Shown piece after piece: positions 35,358 through 45,153 of a DNA stretch of 64,000 nt (its first letter is position 1; every line of letters begins with the position of its first letter). Position numbers and translations under genes: made by a program. The stretch is taken from NCBI GenBank assembly GCA_004551485.1, contig SBLD01000005.1, positions 186,001 through 250,000 on the forward strand, read 5' to 3'. The stretch comes from Billgrantia azerbaijanica. Its GTDB lineage: Bacteria > Pseudomonadota > Gammaproteobacteria > Pseudomonadales > Halomonadaceae. The notes under the pieces are model-generated. The model searched no databases. It saw only the letters and a program-made list of their open reading frames with translations, and was not told where the DNA came from.

Positions 35358-36125
35358 ATGCTTGGAGGCAGACCCCTTCCCCTGTTGGCACTGTGTGCGG
35401 CCACCGCCGCCCCTGCCCTGGCGATGGACCGAGACCAGGGGCTCGAACGGATCCGGGAACAGCTCGCACGATCCTGTGCCGAGGGCAGTCAGTCGGCCTG
35501 CCTGGGGATCGAGGCGTCACAGTGTACGCGGCTGGCGCGAGAGGTGGTCGCGGCCTGTGCGGATCACTTCGCCCCCGGAGAGGCGCAGCGGGAGGCCTTC
35601 GGCGAGTGCATCGGCGCCCAGTCACGACAACGCCTGGGGGTTACACGCGCCGAGATGCGGGAATGCCGCGCCCATGCCGGTGACGCAGCGCCCTCCCCCG
35701 CCGTCCCCGAAGCGGCGCGCGACGAGCTCGCGGCCATCAAGCAGCGCGTGGCCCAGGCCGCCGAGGGTAGCGAATCTGCCGTGACCCTGCCGCTGTACCC
35801 GAACCATGCACTCACCGCCCACTATCCGGATATGGCCGCGTTCACGATGAGCGACGAGCCGCTGGGCGAGGACGCCGTCTCCGTGGCGATGATGACGACC
35901 CCAGACCCGGTGGCGGAGGTGGTCGACTTCTATGCCGACAGGCTGGAGGGGTTCACCCGCTACCGGGAGGCAGCGGACAACGTGACCTTCGCCAAAGGCA
36001 TGCCCGCCGACATCGAGACGCCAGCCTCCCGGCGCTGGATGGAGGCCTTGGCCCGGCACGAGCACGTCGCCATCTACCGACTGTCGGGCACCACCCATAT
36101 CCAGGTGGGCTACCGACCGGAATAG
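35358..36125 (+). CDS. Hypothetical periplasmic Cys-rich protein
   Basis: A 255-residue protein starting MLGGRPLPLLALCAATAAPALA, a probable signal peptide cleaved near residue 22. The mature N-terminal half has six to seven cysteines (SCAEG, SACLG, QCTRL, AACADH, GECIG, ECRAH), a spacing suggesting disulfides. The second half (about 125-255) is Cys-free with VAEVVDFYADRLEGFTRY and IYRLSGTTHIQVGYR, reminiscent of small lipoproteins of unknown function. I recognise no family. It has AAGGAG shortly before the start and no operon partner. Confidence 0.6.
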   Translation: MLGGRPLPLLALCAATAAPALAMDRDQGLERIREQLARSCAEGSQSACLGIEASQCTRLAREVVAACADHFAPGEAQREAFGECIGAQSRQRLGVTRAEMRECRAHAGDAAPSPAVPEAARDELAAIKQRVAQAAEGSESAVTLPLYPNHALTAHYPDMAAFTMSDEPLGEDAVSVAMMTTPDPVAEVVDFYADRLEGFTRYREAADNVTFAKGMPADIETPASRRWMEALARHEHVAIYRLSGTTHIQVGYRPE

Positions 36126-36402
36126 CGAGCCCCTGACACAGCGATCCTCCCCCCGCATGCCGGGCCCACCCTGGACGGAGCCGCCGGCCCGGCATTTTCC
36201 AGCAGAGTGCGAGCTGGCCTCGCCGGCCCGCAGCCGTCGCTCTCCCCCCATCCGACGGATACCACCACGGCACGGTGGGGACGGCAATCCGGATGATCAC
36301 GCCGCGAAAAGGCGGTATGCTGCGCCGAACAATGCCCCAGCCTCACGCCTTGCGATCAGTCAGATCGCTCCCGAGGCTTGCCCAAGAACAAGGAGAGTGC
36401 GT

Positions 36403-37716
36403 GTGACGATCGACGGGCCCGACAGCGCCGCGCACGGTGCCTTGCCGCCCGGCACCCTCTGGACCAGCACCGACATCGACACCCTGCGCGAGAAGTTCTA
36501 CCAGCTCTACATCGCCGTGGAACAGAGCCCGGCGGCGACGGCCATCACCGACACCGAAGGCCGCATCGAGTACGTCAACCAGCGCTTTCTCGACGTCACG
36601 GGCTACCGCCGCGAGGAGCTGCTCGGCAAGACCCCCGCCATGATCCAGTCGGGCATGACGCCGGAGTCGGTCTACCGCGACATGTGGGCGACCCTGCGCA
36701 GCGGCCGGGTGTGGAAGGGCGAGCTGCAGAACCGCAAGAAGAGCGGCGAGCTCTACTGGGAGGCCGAGACCATCACCCCGGTGCGCGACGACCGGGGGCG
36801 AATCGTCAACTTCATCGCGGTGAAGGAGGACATCACCGAGCGCAAGCGCCAGGAGGACGAACTCAAGGTGCTGGCCAGCGCCTTCGAGACCGGCCAGGCA
36901 ACGCTGATCACCGATCCCGAGATGCGCATCGAGCGAGTCAACCAGGCCTTCACCGACATCACCGGCTACCGGGCCGAGGAGGTGATCGGCCAGACGCCGC
37001 GCCTCTTCAAGTCGGGCCATCACGACCGGGCCTTCTACGCCCGCCTGTGGGACTCGCTGCTGAAAACCGGTCACTGGCAGGGCGAGATCTGGAACCGCAA
37101 CAAGTACGGCGACATCTATCCGCTCTGGCAGTCGATCACCGCCATCCGTGACGAGGCGGGCGAGATCCGCCACTTCATCGCGGTCTTCCACAGCATCGCC
37201 GAGCGCAAGCAGATGGAGAGCGAGCTGGAGCGCCAGGCGACGCGCGACCATCTCACCGGCGTGCACAATCGCCGCGCCTTCGACACGGCCATCCGCCAGG
37301 CGATCCGCCAGGCCGAGCAGGGCGGCGATGCCTTCTCGCTGCTGCTGTTCGATGTCGACCACTTCAAGGCGGTCAACGACACCCACGGCCACGACACCGG
37401 CGATGCCATCCTACGGCGCCTGGCGGAGCGGGTCGGCCACAGCCTGCGCAGCACCGACCTGCTGGCGCGCTGGGGCGGCGAGGAGTTCGCCATCCTGCTG
37501 CTCGACACGCCGCTGAAGGGAGCCCTCACCTTCGCCGAGCGACTCCGCCAGCAGGTGGCCGCCACCCGCTTCCAGGGGCTGGCCATCACCGTCAGCCTGG
37601 GGCTCACCGACTACCAGCCCGGCGACGCTCCCGACAGCCTGCTGTCGCGCGCCGACGCCGCCCTCTACCGCGCCAAGCGCAGCGGGCGCAACGCCACACG
37701 GGTGGCCGGCCGATAG
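36403..37716 (+). CDS. PAS-PAS-GGDEF diguanylate cyclase
   Basis: A 437-residue soluble signalling protein that makes cyclic-di-GMP. Two PAS domains (about 32-145 and 155-265) each contain the VNQRF/VNQAF and ITGYR motifs with PAC tails FIAVKEDITERK and FIAVFHSIAERK. The GGDEF domain has the active site GGEEF at about 358-362, and an inhibitory I-site RSTD five residues earlier, so product inhibition is likely. No transmembrane helix is seen. The GTG start at 36403 is chosen from AAGGAG seven bases upstream. It stands alone and converges on the DASS transporter gene. Confidence 0.87.
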   Translation: MTIDGPDSAAHGALPPGTLWTSTDIDTLREKFYQLYIAVEQSPAATAITDTEGRIEYVNQRFLDVTGYRREELLGKTPAMIQSGMTPESVYRDMWATLRSGRVWKGELQNRKKSGELYWEAETITPVRDDRGRIVNFIAVKEDITERKRQEDELKVLASAFETGQATLITDPEMRIERVNQAFTDITGYRAEEVIGQTPRLFKSGHHDRAFYARLWDSLLKTGHWQGEIWNRNKYGDIYPLWQSITAIRDEAGEIRHFIAVFHSIAERKQMESELERQATRDHLTGVHNRRAFDTAIRQAIRQAEQGGDAFSLLLFDVDHFKAVNDTHGHDTGDAILRRLAERVGHSLRSTDLLARWGGEEFAILLLDTPLKGALTFAERLRQQVAATRFQGLAITVSLGLTDYQPGDAPDSLLSRADAALYRAKRSGRNATRVAGR

Positions 37717-37767
37717 CCTTGAGCCGGCAGTGACGCGCTCGGGTGACGGTGATCACCGCCCCGCGCC

Positions 37768-39270
37768 TCAGCTCGCCCAGCCAAAGCCCAGCACCGGCAT
37801 CGCCAGTCCGAACAACACCAGGATAATGACCAGCACCGCGGCCAGGCTCACCAGGGCTCCGGCGCGCACCATGTCGACCACCTTGAGCTTGCCGCTGGCG
37901 AACACCACGGCATTGGGCGGGGTGGCCACCGGCAGCATGAAGGCGCAGCTCGCCGCCATGGCCACCGGCACCGAGAGCAGCAGCGGGCTGGCGCCCAGGC
38001 TCACCGTCAGCGAGGCGGTCAGCGGCAGGATGGCCGCCGCCGTGGCGGTGTTGCTGGTCACGTGGCTGATCAGCATCACCACCGTCGCCACCACGGCAAC
38101 CAGCCCCCAGGTCGGCCAGTCGCCGAAGGCGGCGAGCCCCTCGGCCACCGTCGCCGCCAGGCCGCTCGTCTCGATGGCGCTGCCCAGGCTGAGACCACCA
38201 CCCACCAGCACCAGTACGCCCCAGGGGAGATGGCGGGCGCTCTCCCAGTCGAGCAGGAACTGGCGCTCGCGCCAGCGCGCCGGCACGGCGAACAGCAGCA
38301 CCGCGGCGATGATGGCGATGCCGGCGTCGCTGAGCTCGACCCCGGGCAGACACCCCTGCAGCAGCGGCCGCGTCACCCAGGCGAGCGCCACCAGGGCGAA
38401 GATCGCCGCCACGCGCCGCTCGGGCGGGGTCATGCGCCCGAGGTCGGCGGCCTGCTCCTCGATCAGCTGCGCCACCTCCGGCAGGGCCTCACGCGGCAGC
38501 GGGTAGACGACGCGCGTGAGCAGCCACCAGGCCAGCGCCAGCAGCGCCAGGGAGGGCGGCACCGCAAACAGCATCCACTGGGCGAAGCTGATCTCGATGG
38601 CGTAGTTGTCGGCCATGAAGCCGGCCAGCAGGGCGTTGGGCGGGGTACCGATCAGCGTGCCCATGCCGCCGATGTTGGCGGCCAGCGCAATGCCCAGCAG
38701 CAGCGTCAGCGCCATGTGGCGGCTCGCGCCCACGCCGCCCCGACGCTCCAGCAGCCCCAGCACGGAGAGGCCGATGGGCACCATCAGGGCCGCCGTGGCG
38801 GTATTGCTGACCCACATGCTGAGCCCGGCGGTGGCGAACATGAAGCCGCCCACCAGCTGATGCGGCCGATGCCCGCAGAACCGCAGCACCAGCATGGCGA
38901 TACGCCGGTGCAGGTTCCAGCGCTGGATGGCCTCGGCGAGCAGGAAGCCGCCCAGGAACAGGAACAGCAGCGGGTTGGCATAGGGCGCGGTCACCGCCGC
39001 GATGGGCAGGGTGCCCATCAGCGGCAGCACCGCCACGGGCAGCAGCGCCGTCACGGCGATGGGCACCGGCTCGGCCACCCACCAGGTGGCCATCCAGGCC
39101 GTCAATGCCACCACCTGCCAGGCGGTCAGGGCGACCCCGGCCGGCGGCCCCAGGAGGCCCAGCGCCAAGGCGAGCAGCGGGCCGGCGAGCAGCCCCGCTC
39201 CCAGGCGCCAGCGCTGCCGGCGCTCCCGGCGCGCCAGTGCGACCGGGCTCTCTTCCACCGCATCCGCCAT
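37768..39270 (-). CDS. DASS/SLC13-family anion symporter
   Basis: A 500-residue inner-membrane protein with about 11-12 hydrophobic segments. The two Ser-Asn-Thr cation/substrate motifs are intact: SNTATAALMVPIG (about 156) and SNTATAAAILPLTA (about 420). GTLIGTPPNALLAGF and LPVATPPNAVVFASG are the paired repeat motifs. The family imports dicarboxylates, sulfate or other anions with Na+. The substrate cannot be read from sequence. It lies 25 bases upstream of the ClsC-like gene's 3' end on the same strand, so possibly co-transcribed. Confidence 0.88.
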   Translation of the reverse strand: MADAVEESPVALARRERRQRWRLGAGLLAGPLLALALGLLGPPAGVALTAWQVVALTAWMATWWVAEPVPIAVTALLPVAVLPLMGTLPIAAVTAPYANPLLFLFLGGFLLAEAIQRWNLHRRIAMLVLRFCGHRPHQLVGGFMFATAGLSMWVSNTATAALMVPIGLSVLGLLERRGGVGASRHMALTLLLGIALAANIGGMGTLIGTPPNALLAGFMADNYAIEISFAQWMLFAVPPSLALLALAWWLLTRVVYPLPREALPEVAQLIEEQAADLGRMTPPERRVAAIFALVALAWVTRPLLQGCLPGVELSDAGIAIIAAVLLFAVPARWRERQFLLDWESARHLPWGVLVLVGGGLSLGSAIETSGLAATVAEGLAAFGDWPTWGLVAVVATVVMLISHVTSNTATAAAILPLTASLTVSLGASPLLLSVPVAMAASCAFMLPVATPPNAVVFASGKLKVVDMVRAGALVSLAAVLVIILVLFGLAMPVLGFGWAS

Positions 39271-39294
39271 CGCGTCCCTCCTTTGCCGATGGGG

Positions 39295-40875
39295 CTAGAG
39301 CCAGGGCTCCAGGGGCAGCACCCGCCCCAGCCAGGCCATGAAACGCTGCCAGTGGCTGCCCGGCTCACGCGTCAACCGCCGCGACTCGCCCGCCACGACC
39401 GTCTCCCAATAGAGCCGGCCCGCCGCCGATAATCCCACCCGGTAGCTGAGCCGCGGGTCCATGCCCAGCTCGGCCAGGTCGCGGAACTCGGCGGCCAGGC
39501 TCTCGCTTCTCACCAGCAATCCCACCTCGGTATTCCACCACACCGAGCGGGGATCGGCGTTGGCCGAGCCCACGAAGAGCCAGGTGCCGTCGATGGCCAG
39601 CGCCTTGAGGTGCAGCGCCGAGGGGGAAGCCGCCAGCCCCGACACCGGCTCGGTGAGCGCCGACGGGTCGCTCTTCAACTCATGCAGCGCCACGCCGCTG
39701 GCCAGCAGTGCGGGGCGGCGGCGCTGATAGGCGCCGTGGACGAGCGACACGTCGGTGGCCTCCAGCGAGTTGGTGATGACCGTCACCTCGACCCCGGTCT
39801 CGGCCTGGGTGGCGAGCCACCGCGTCCCGGCCTCGCCGGGCACGAAATAGGCGGAGATGAGCGTCAGGCGATCATCGGGCGTCGGCGCCCGGGCCAGCAG
39901 CGCCCCGCCCAGGGTCCGCGACAGCGGCGGGCGCCCCGGCCAGGCAGGCTTGCCGGGCGGGTCCCACAGCGCCACGCCTTCGCCCCAGTGCAGCCGCTCC
40001 ACCAGCGTCGCAGGCCCCTCGTCGGCATAGCGGCGGCGCAGCACGACCAGGTAGGGGGCATCGGTCTGCGTCTCGAGCCACTCGGCCAGCGAGGTGGCGA
40101 GCGCCTGCCAGGCCCCGGGCGCGGCAACGTGATAGCGCGCCAGCGGCTGGGCCAGGCCATGGTTCCAGTAGAGGTCGAAGCTGCGCGACAGCGCGGGCAC
40201 CACCGGCCCGATCGCCATCAGGTCGAGGTCGGTGAAGTTGCGCGGCTCACCACCGGCGCTGTAGTACTCGTCGCCCAGGTTGCGACCGCCGACGATCGCC
40301 ACGGCGCCGTCGCTGATCCACAGCTTGTTGTGCATGCGCCGATGCTGGCGGGCGGCCTGAGGCAGAGCGGCCAGCACTCGCGCCATCAGGGAACCACGCC
40401 CCAACGCCAGGGCGTTGTAGACCCGCACCTCGATATTGGGATGGCTGTCCAGCGCTGCCAGGCGCTCCCCCTGACCGGCGGTCCTCAGGTCATCGAGCAA
40501 CAGGCGCACGCGCACCCCGCGCTCGGCCGCCTCCAGCAGGTGCCACAGCAGGACGCGCGTGGTCAGGTCGTCGCCCATGAAGTAGGTCTGGATGTCGAGC
40601 TGGCGTTCGACCCGCCGGCCGAGCAGGGCGCGCAGCAGGAAGGCGTCCTGGCCGCTGGCGAGCAGCTCGAAGCCGCTCTGGCCGGGATGGGCCGCCGCTT
40701 GGCTCGCCGCCCACTGCCCCAGCGTGGTCGCTTCTGCCTCGACCAGGGTCAGCGCGGTGCCGTGCTCGCGGGGCACGGGGCTGGCGCAACCGGCCAGCAG
40801 CAGCACGAACGCCAGCAGCAGGATGCGCCAGGCAACGTCGGGCCGGGGTTCAGGGCGCGTCGTCATCGTCCGCAT
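39295..40875 (-). CDS. Phospholipase D-family lipoprotein (ClsC/YmdC-like)
   Basis: A 526-residue protein with a lipobox (ILLLAFVLLLAGC, Cys near residue 31). Two HKD catalytic motifs are intact: HNKLWISDGAVAIVGGRN and HLKALAIDGTWLFVGSAN. This double-motif layout matches cardiolipin synthase C/YmdC. It would act at the periplasmic face of a membrane on phospholipids. The start may be ATG 40875 or 40866; neither has a strong Shine-Dalgarno, and both overlap the end of the upstream 81-residue gene, consistent with coupling. No ymdB lies next to it. Confidence 0.85.
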   Translation of the reverse strand: MRTMTTRPEPRPDVAWRILLLAFVLLLAGCASPVPREHGTALTLVEAEATTLGQWAASQAAAHPGQSGFELLASGQDAFLLRALLGRRVERQLDIQTYFMGDDLTTRVLLWHLLEAAERGVRVRLLLDDLRTAGQGERLAALDSHPNIEVRVYNALALGRGSLMARVLAALPQAARQHRRMHNKLWISDGAVAIVGGRNLGDEYYSAGGEPRNFTDLDLMAIGPVVPALSRSFDLYWNHGLAQPLARYHVAAPGAWQALATSLAEWLETQTDAPYLVVLRRRYADEGPATLVERLHWGEGVALWDPPGKPAWPGRPPLSRTLGGALLARAPTPDDRLTLISAYFVPGEAGTRWLATQAETGVEVTVITNSLEATDVSLVHGAYQRRRPALLASGVALHELKSDPSALTEPVSGLAASPSALHLKALAIDGTWLFVGSANADPRSVWWNTEVGLLVRSESLAAEFRDLAELGMDPRLSYRVGLSAAGRLYWETVVAGESRRLTREPGSHWQRFMAWLGRVLPLEPWL

Positions 40876-41095
40876 CGGCGAGTCGCCGATCCAGCGCCTT
40901 GCGCCGCTTGTTGCGCCGATAGAGCCGGGCCAGGGCAATGCTCAGCGCGCAGAGCACCATGGTGGCCAGCGTCCAGCCCTGCCAGGGGCGGGCGGCACTC
41001 CCCATCAGGGTTTCCAGGGTGATGATCAGGATGAAACCGAGTGCCTGGCTGGCAATGGCCAGGGCACGCAGGATGTCAAAGGCTGGCTTGGCCAT
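40850..41095 (-). CDS. Small two-helix membrane protein, hypothetical
   Basis: An 81-residue protein beginning MAKPAFDILRALAIASQALG. Two hydrophobic segments are visible (about residues 10-29 and 42-61), followed by a very basic stretch (RLYRRNKRRKALDRR) and an acidic tail (DADDDDAP). I recognise no family. It is in the same operon direction as the phospholipase D gene, whose start it overlaps by about 26 bases. A membrane-anchored accessory role for that enzyme is possible but unsupported otherwise. Confidence 0.6.
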   Translation of the reverse strand: MAKPAFDILRALAIASQALGFILIITLETLMGSAARPWQGWTLATMVLCALSIALARLYRRNKRRKALDRRLADADDDDAP

Positions 41096-41216
41096 GAAAA
41101 CTCCTAGCGGGTGACACGCCTGTCCACGAAACAGTAGGCTTGGCCTGACGTCGTGACGCAAGTCCGTGATTCTACCCGGTCCCGCCACCCGCGCCGACCC
41201 GTACCGGAGCCATTCG

Positions 41217-42017
41217 ATGGACGCCATAGCCCTGGGCCCCGTGCTGATTGCCGTGCCCCGCCTCTATGCGCTGGCCTGCGCCGCGCTGCTGCTCGCGGCC
41301 GCCTGGCTGCTGCTGGGCCTCTCCGGGCCCGCCCGGGCGCGCTGGTTCAACGGTCTGCTGCTCGCCTGGCTGATCGGTGCCCGACTGGGCCATGTGGCGC
41401 TGAACCTCGATGCCTACGTGGCCGCCCCGCTGGACGCCCTCAAGCTCTGGCAGCCCGGCTACCACGGCCTCTGGGGGCTGCTCGCCGCGCTGATCTGGAC
41501 CGCCTGGGCGCTGCGCGACAACCTGCTGCGCCTGATCGGCGCCATGGCCCTGACGCTGGGCGCCTCGGTACTGTGGCTCACGCTGGTGACCCTGGCCCCG
41601 CTGGGTGGCGAGGCCGGCCCGCGCACCCTGCCCGACCTCGCCCTGGAGAACCTCGAGGGCGAGACGGTCAACCTGCGCGACCTCGGGGGCGAGCGGCTGG
41701 TGCTCAACCTTTGGGCCACCTGGTGCCCGCCCTGCCGCCGCGAGCTGCCGCTGCTCGCCGAGGCCGACCGGCGCGACGACCTCACCGTGGTGGTGGCCAA
41801 CCAGGGCGAGGCGCTGCTGCCGGTGGTGCGCTACCTGGACGAGCAGGGTCTCGACTTCCGCTATCCGCTGCGCGACCCGCGCCAGCAGCTCATGGTGCTG
41901 AGTGAATCCCCGGGGCTGCCCACCACGCTGCTGTTCGATGCCGAGGGCCGCCTCGTCGAGCGCCACGTGGGCGAGCTGACTCGCGCCCAGCTCGAGGCCT
42001 GGCTGGCCGACCACTGA
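41217..42017 (+). CDS. Lgt-like membrane domain fused to TlpA-type thioredoxin
   Basis: A 266-residue protein. Residues 1-135 hold about four hydrophobic helices and resemble a truncated prolipoprotein diacylglyceryl transferase: GARLGHVALNLDAYVAAPLDAL and LWQPGYHGLWGLLAA recall the Lgt segments GARLGYV and WxGGxxxHGG. Residues 140-266 form a TlpA/ResA thioredoxin domain with the active site WATWCPPCRRELP (CPPC) and the cis-Pro in SPGLPTTLLFD. It is probably an inner-membrane, periplasm-facing thiol reductase. The ATG at 41217 is the likely start. It is divergent from the small membrane protein gene. Confidence 0.8.
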   Translation: MDAIALGPVLIAVPRLYALACAALLLAAAWLLLGLSGPARARWFNGLLLAWLIGARLGHVALNLDAYVAAPLDALKLWQPGYHGLWGLLAALIWTAWALRDNLLRLIGAMALTLGASVLWLTLVTLAPLGGEAGPRTLPDLALENLEGETVNLRDLGGERLVLNLWATWCPPCRRELPLLAEADRRDDLTVVVANQGEALLPVVRYLDEQGLDFRYPLRDPRQQLMVLSESPGLPTTLLFDAEGRLVERHVGELTRAQLEAWLADH

Positions 42018-42156
42018 GTCGCGCCGCCTATCACGTCGCGCCGCGCCCTGCCACCCTTAAGCCGCGGCAGGCTTTGCGTTAGAATCCCCCGCCCCGCTGT
42101 CGCCGCTCCCCCTCGGCGGCGGCGTGCGCACCGTGTTCAGCATCCTCCGAGGCACC

Positions 42157-45105
42157 ATGAGCGACTTTTCACCCGGCCAGCGCTGGATCAGCGACGGCGA
42201 GGCCGAGCTGGGCCTGGGCACCATCCTCAGCTGCGACGCGCGCAGCGTCACCGTGCTGTTCGGCGCCAGCCAGGAAACCCGTACCTACAGCAGCCGCCAG
42301 GCGCCCCTCACCCGGGTGGCCTTCGGCAGCGGCGACCGCATCCGCGCCGCCGACGGCTGGAGTCTCACCGTCGACGACAGCAAGGAGGTCGACGGCCTGA
42401 TCGTCTACATCGGCGAGAACGACCACGGCGAGCTCACCGAACTGCCCGAGGCGCGGCTCGCCGACACCATGCAGTTCGACCAGGCCCGCGACCGCCTGCT
42501 CACCGGCCAGGTCGACCGCAACGACTGGTTCGACCTGCGCTTCCGCACCCTGCACCACTACCACCGCGTGGAGCAGAACCCCGCGCTGGGCCTGGCCGGA
42601 CCGCGCATCGACCTGATTCCCCACCAGCTCTACATCGCCGACGAGGTGGCCCGACGCCATGCGCCGCGCGTGCTGCTGGCCGACGAGGTGGGGCTGGGCA
42701 AGACCATCGAGGCGGGGCTGATCCTGCACCGCCTGTTGCTCACCGGCCGCGCGGAGCGCGCGCTGATCCTGGTACCGGCGAGCCTCACCCACCAGTGGCT
42801 GGTGGAGCTGCTGCGCCGCTTCGCCCTCGAGGTGACGCTGCTCGACGAGCAGCAGAGCCAGGCCCACGGCGCCGCCAACCCCTTCGAATCGGGGCAGTTG
42901 GTGCTGGCCAGCCAGGACTGGCTGTTCGCCAACCCCCACCGCCAGTCGCAGGCGCTGGCCTGCGACTGGGACCTGCTGATCGTCGACGAGGCGCACCACC
43001 TGGACTGGAGCCCCGCGCAGGTCGGCCCCGGCTACGCCTGCGTCGAGCAACTGGCCGGGCGTGTCCCGGCGGTGCTGCTGCTCACCGCCACCCCCGAGCA
43101 GATGGGTCTCGAGAGCCACTTCGCCCGCCTGCGCCTGCTCGACCCGGACCGCTACCACAGCCTGGACGCCTTCCGCGAGGAGGAGGCGCACTACGTGGAA
43201 GTCGCCGAGGCCATCGAGGCCCTCGAGCGCCTGCCCGGCGCGGCCGCCGACCGCAAGGCCGTCGCGGCGGTGATCGGCGAGCCCGACAGCCTGGCGCTGC
43301 TCGACACCCTGGCCAACCCCGAGAGCAGCGCCGCCCAGCAGGCGAGCGCCCGCGACCGGCTGCGCGAGCAGCTGCTCGATCGCCACGGCACCGGCCGGGT
43401 GATGTTTCGCAACAGCCGCCGCCATGTCGGCGGCTTCCCCGAGCGCCGCCTGCACGTCAGCGAACTCGAGCCGCCGTCCGCCTACCGCCGCGTGCTGCGC
43501 AAGCTCGAACGCGACGAGGACTACCTCGACGAGCTGCTGATCGAGACCGGCCTCGACCACCCCGACGTGCTCATCTACCCGGATGCCATGTACCGGGCGC
43601 TGGCCGACGACCCCTTGAATACGGAGCCCTGGTGGCAGATCGACCCGCGCGTCACCTGGCTGCTCGAGCGCCTCGTCGACGACGCGGAGGGGGGGTTCGC
43701 CGGCGACAAGGTGCTGGTGATCGCCCACGGCCGCGAGACCGCCCAGGACCTCGCCGAGGCGCTGCGCGTGCTGGGTGGCTTCCACGCCCCGGTGTTCCAC
43801 GAGGGGCTGTCGCTCGTCGAGCGCGACCGGGCCGCCGCCGCCTTCGCCGACGAGGAGTCGGGCTGCCAGGTGCTGGTCTGCTCGGAGATCGGCTCGGAGG
43901 GACGCAACTTCCAGTTCTGCCGCCACCTGGTGATGTTCGACCTGCCCCAGCACCCCGACCAGCTCGAGCAGCGCATCGGGCGCCTCGATCGCATCGGCCA
44001 GCGTCACGCCATCGAGATCCACGTGCCGCTCTTCACGGCGAGCCCCGGTGCGCGGCTGCTGCGCTGGTACCGCGAGGGCATGGACGCCTTCAGCGCCCCC
44101 CATGGCCTGGGCAACGAGCTGTTCGACGCCTTCGGCGACGCCATGGCCGACGCCCTGCTCGACGACGAGAGCCTCGACGAGGTGATCGACGAGACCCGCG
44201 CCCTGTTCGAGAGCCGCCGCGCCGAGCGCGATGCCGGCCGCAATCGGCTGCTCGAGCTCAACGCCTGCCGTCACGAGCGTGCCGAGACCGTGACGGAGGC
44301 AATCCAAGAGCTCGACGAGGACCGCGCCCTGCCGCGCTACCTGGAGCAGGCGCTGGACATCTTCGGCGTCGACAGCCGGGAGCTCGGCGGCGGTCTCTGG
44401 CACCTCGTTCCGAGCCCGCAGATGCTCGACGGCCTGCCGGGGCTCGCCAAGGACGAGGAGGGCTTCACCGCCACCCTGTCGCGCTCCCACGCCCTGGCCC
44501 GCGACGACGTCCAGCGTCTCTCCTGGGAGCACCCGCTGCTGCGCGAAATGATGGGCCGCATCCTCGACGGCACCATGGGCAACACGGCGCTGGCGCTGCT
44601 CAAGCACCCGGCGATCCCCCCCGGGCGGCTGATGGTCGAGCTGGTCTTCCGCACCCACTGCCCGGCGCCCAAGCGGCTGCACGTCAACCGGTTCCTGCCG
44701 CCCACCGCGGTGCGCGTGCTGCTCGACGAGTCCGGCGCCGTGCTCAGCGACAAGGTCTCCTTCAGCGGGCTCGCCAAGAACCTGCGCAAGGTCAAGAAGG
44801 CGATGGCCCGCGACCTGATCCGCAGCCGCCACGACCAGCTACGCGAGCTGCTCGGCCAGGGCGAGACGGAGGCCGAGCGCGAGCTGCCGAGCATCGTCGA
44901 GGCTGCCCAGGCACGCATGCGCCGCGAGCTGGACGATGAGCTGGCGCGCCTGGCGGCGCTGGCGCGCATCAATCCGGCGGTGCGCGAGGCGGAGCTCGAG
45001 GCCCTGCGCCGCGAGCGTGCCGAACTCGACGATGCCATCGACGGCACCCGCCTGCGCCTCGATGCGGTGCGGGTGATCGTCACCGTGGGTGAAGAAACGC
45101 GCTGA
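42157..45105 (+). CDS. rapA: RNA polymerase-associated helicase-like protein RapA
   Basis: A 982-residue Swi2/Snf2 ATPase that recycles RNA polymerase. The N-terminal Tudor-like domain starts MSDFSPGQRWISDGEAELG. Helicase motif I is LLADEVGLGKTIEAGL, motif II is IVDEAHH (DEAH), motif III LLTATPEQMGLE and motif VI QRIGRLDRIGQ. The C-terminal RapA domain and coiled-coil region follow. Length is close to E. coli RapA (968). It is monocistronic, converging on the SDR gene. Confidence 0.96.
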   Translation: MSDFSPGQRWISDGEAELGLGTILSCDARSVTVLFGASQETRTYSSRQAPLTRVAFGSGDRIRAADGWSLTVDDSKEVDGLIVYIGENDHGELTELPEARLADTMQFDQARDRLLTGQVDRNDWFDLRFRTLHHYHRVEQNPALGLAGPRIDLIPHQLYIADEVARRHAPRVLLADEVGLGKTIEAGLILHRLLLTGRAERALILVPASLTHQWLVELLRRFALEVTLLDEQQSQAHGAANPFESGQLVLASQDWLFANPHRQSQALACDWDLLIVDEAHHLDWSPAQVGPGYACVEQLAGRVPAVLLLTATPEQMGLESHFARLRLLDPDRYHSLDAFREEEAHYVEVAEAIEALERLPGAAADRKAVAAVIGEPDSLALLDTLANPESSAAQQASARDRLREQLLDRHGTGRVMFRNSRRHVGGFPERRLHVSELEPPSAYRRVLRKLERDEDYLDELLIETGLDHPDVLIYPDAMYRALADDPLNTEPWWQIDPRVTWLLERLVDDAEGGFAGDKVLVIAHGRETAQDLAEALRVLGGFHAPVFHEGLSLVERDRAAAAFADEESGCQVLVCSEIGSEGRNFQFCRHLVMFDLPQHPDQLEQRIGRLDRIGQRHAIEIHVPLFTASPGARLLRWYREGMDAFSAPHGLGNELFDAFGDAMADALLDDESLDEVIDETRALFESRRAERDAGRNRLLELNACRHERAETVTEAIQELDEDRALPRYLEQALDIFGVDSRELGGGLWHLVPSPQMLDGLPGLAKDEEGFTATLSRSHALARDDVQRLSWEHPLLREMMGRILDGTMGNTALALLKHPAIPPGRLMVELVFRTHCPAPKRLHVNRFLPPTAVRVLLDESGAVLSDKVSFSGLAKNLRKVKKAMARDLIRSRHDQLRELLGQGETEAERELPSIVEAAQARMRRELDDELARLAALARINPAVREAELEALRRERAELDDAIDGTRLRLDAVRVIVTVGEETR

Positions 45106-45153
45106 CACCGCCAAGCCGGAAACACCTCGGGGCTGATCCGGTGGCAGGCCTTT

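Noticed and set aside
36403-37716. PAS domains of the diguanylate cyclase as LOV sensors
   Set aside because: Neither PAS domain contains the LOV cysteine motif.
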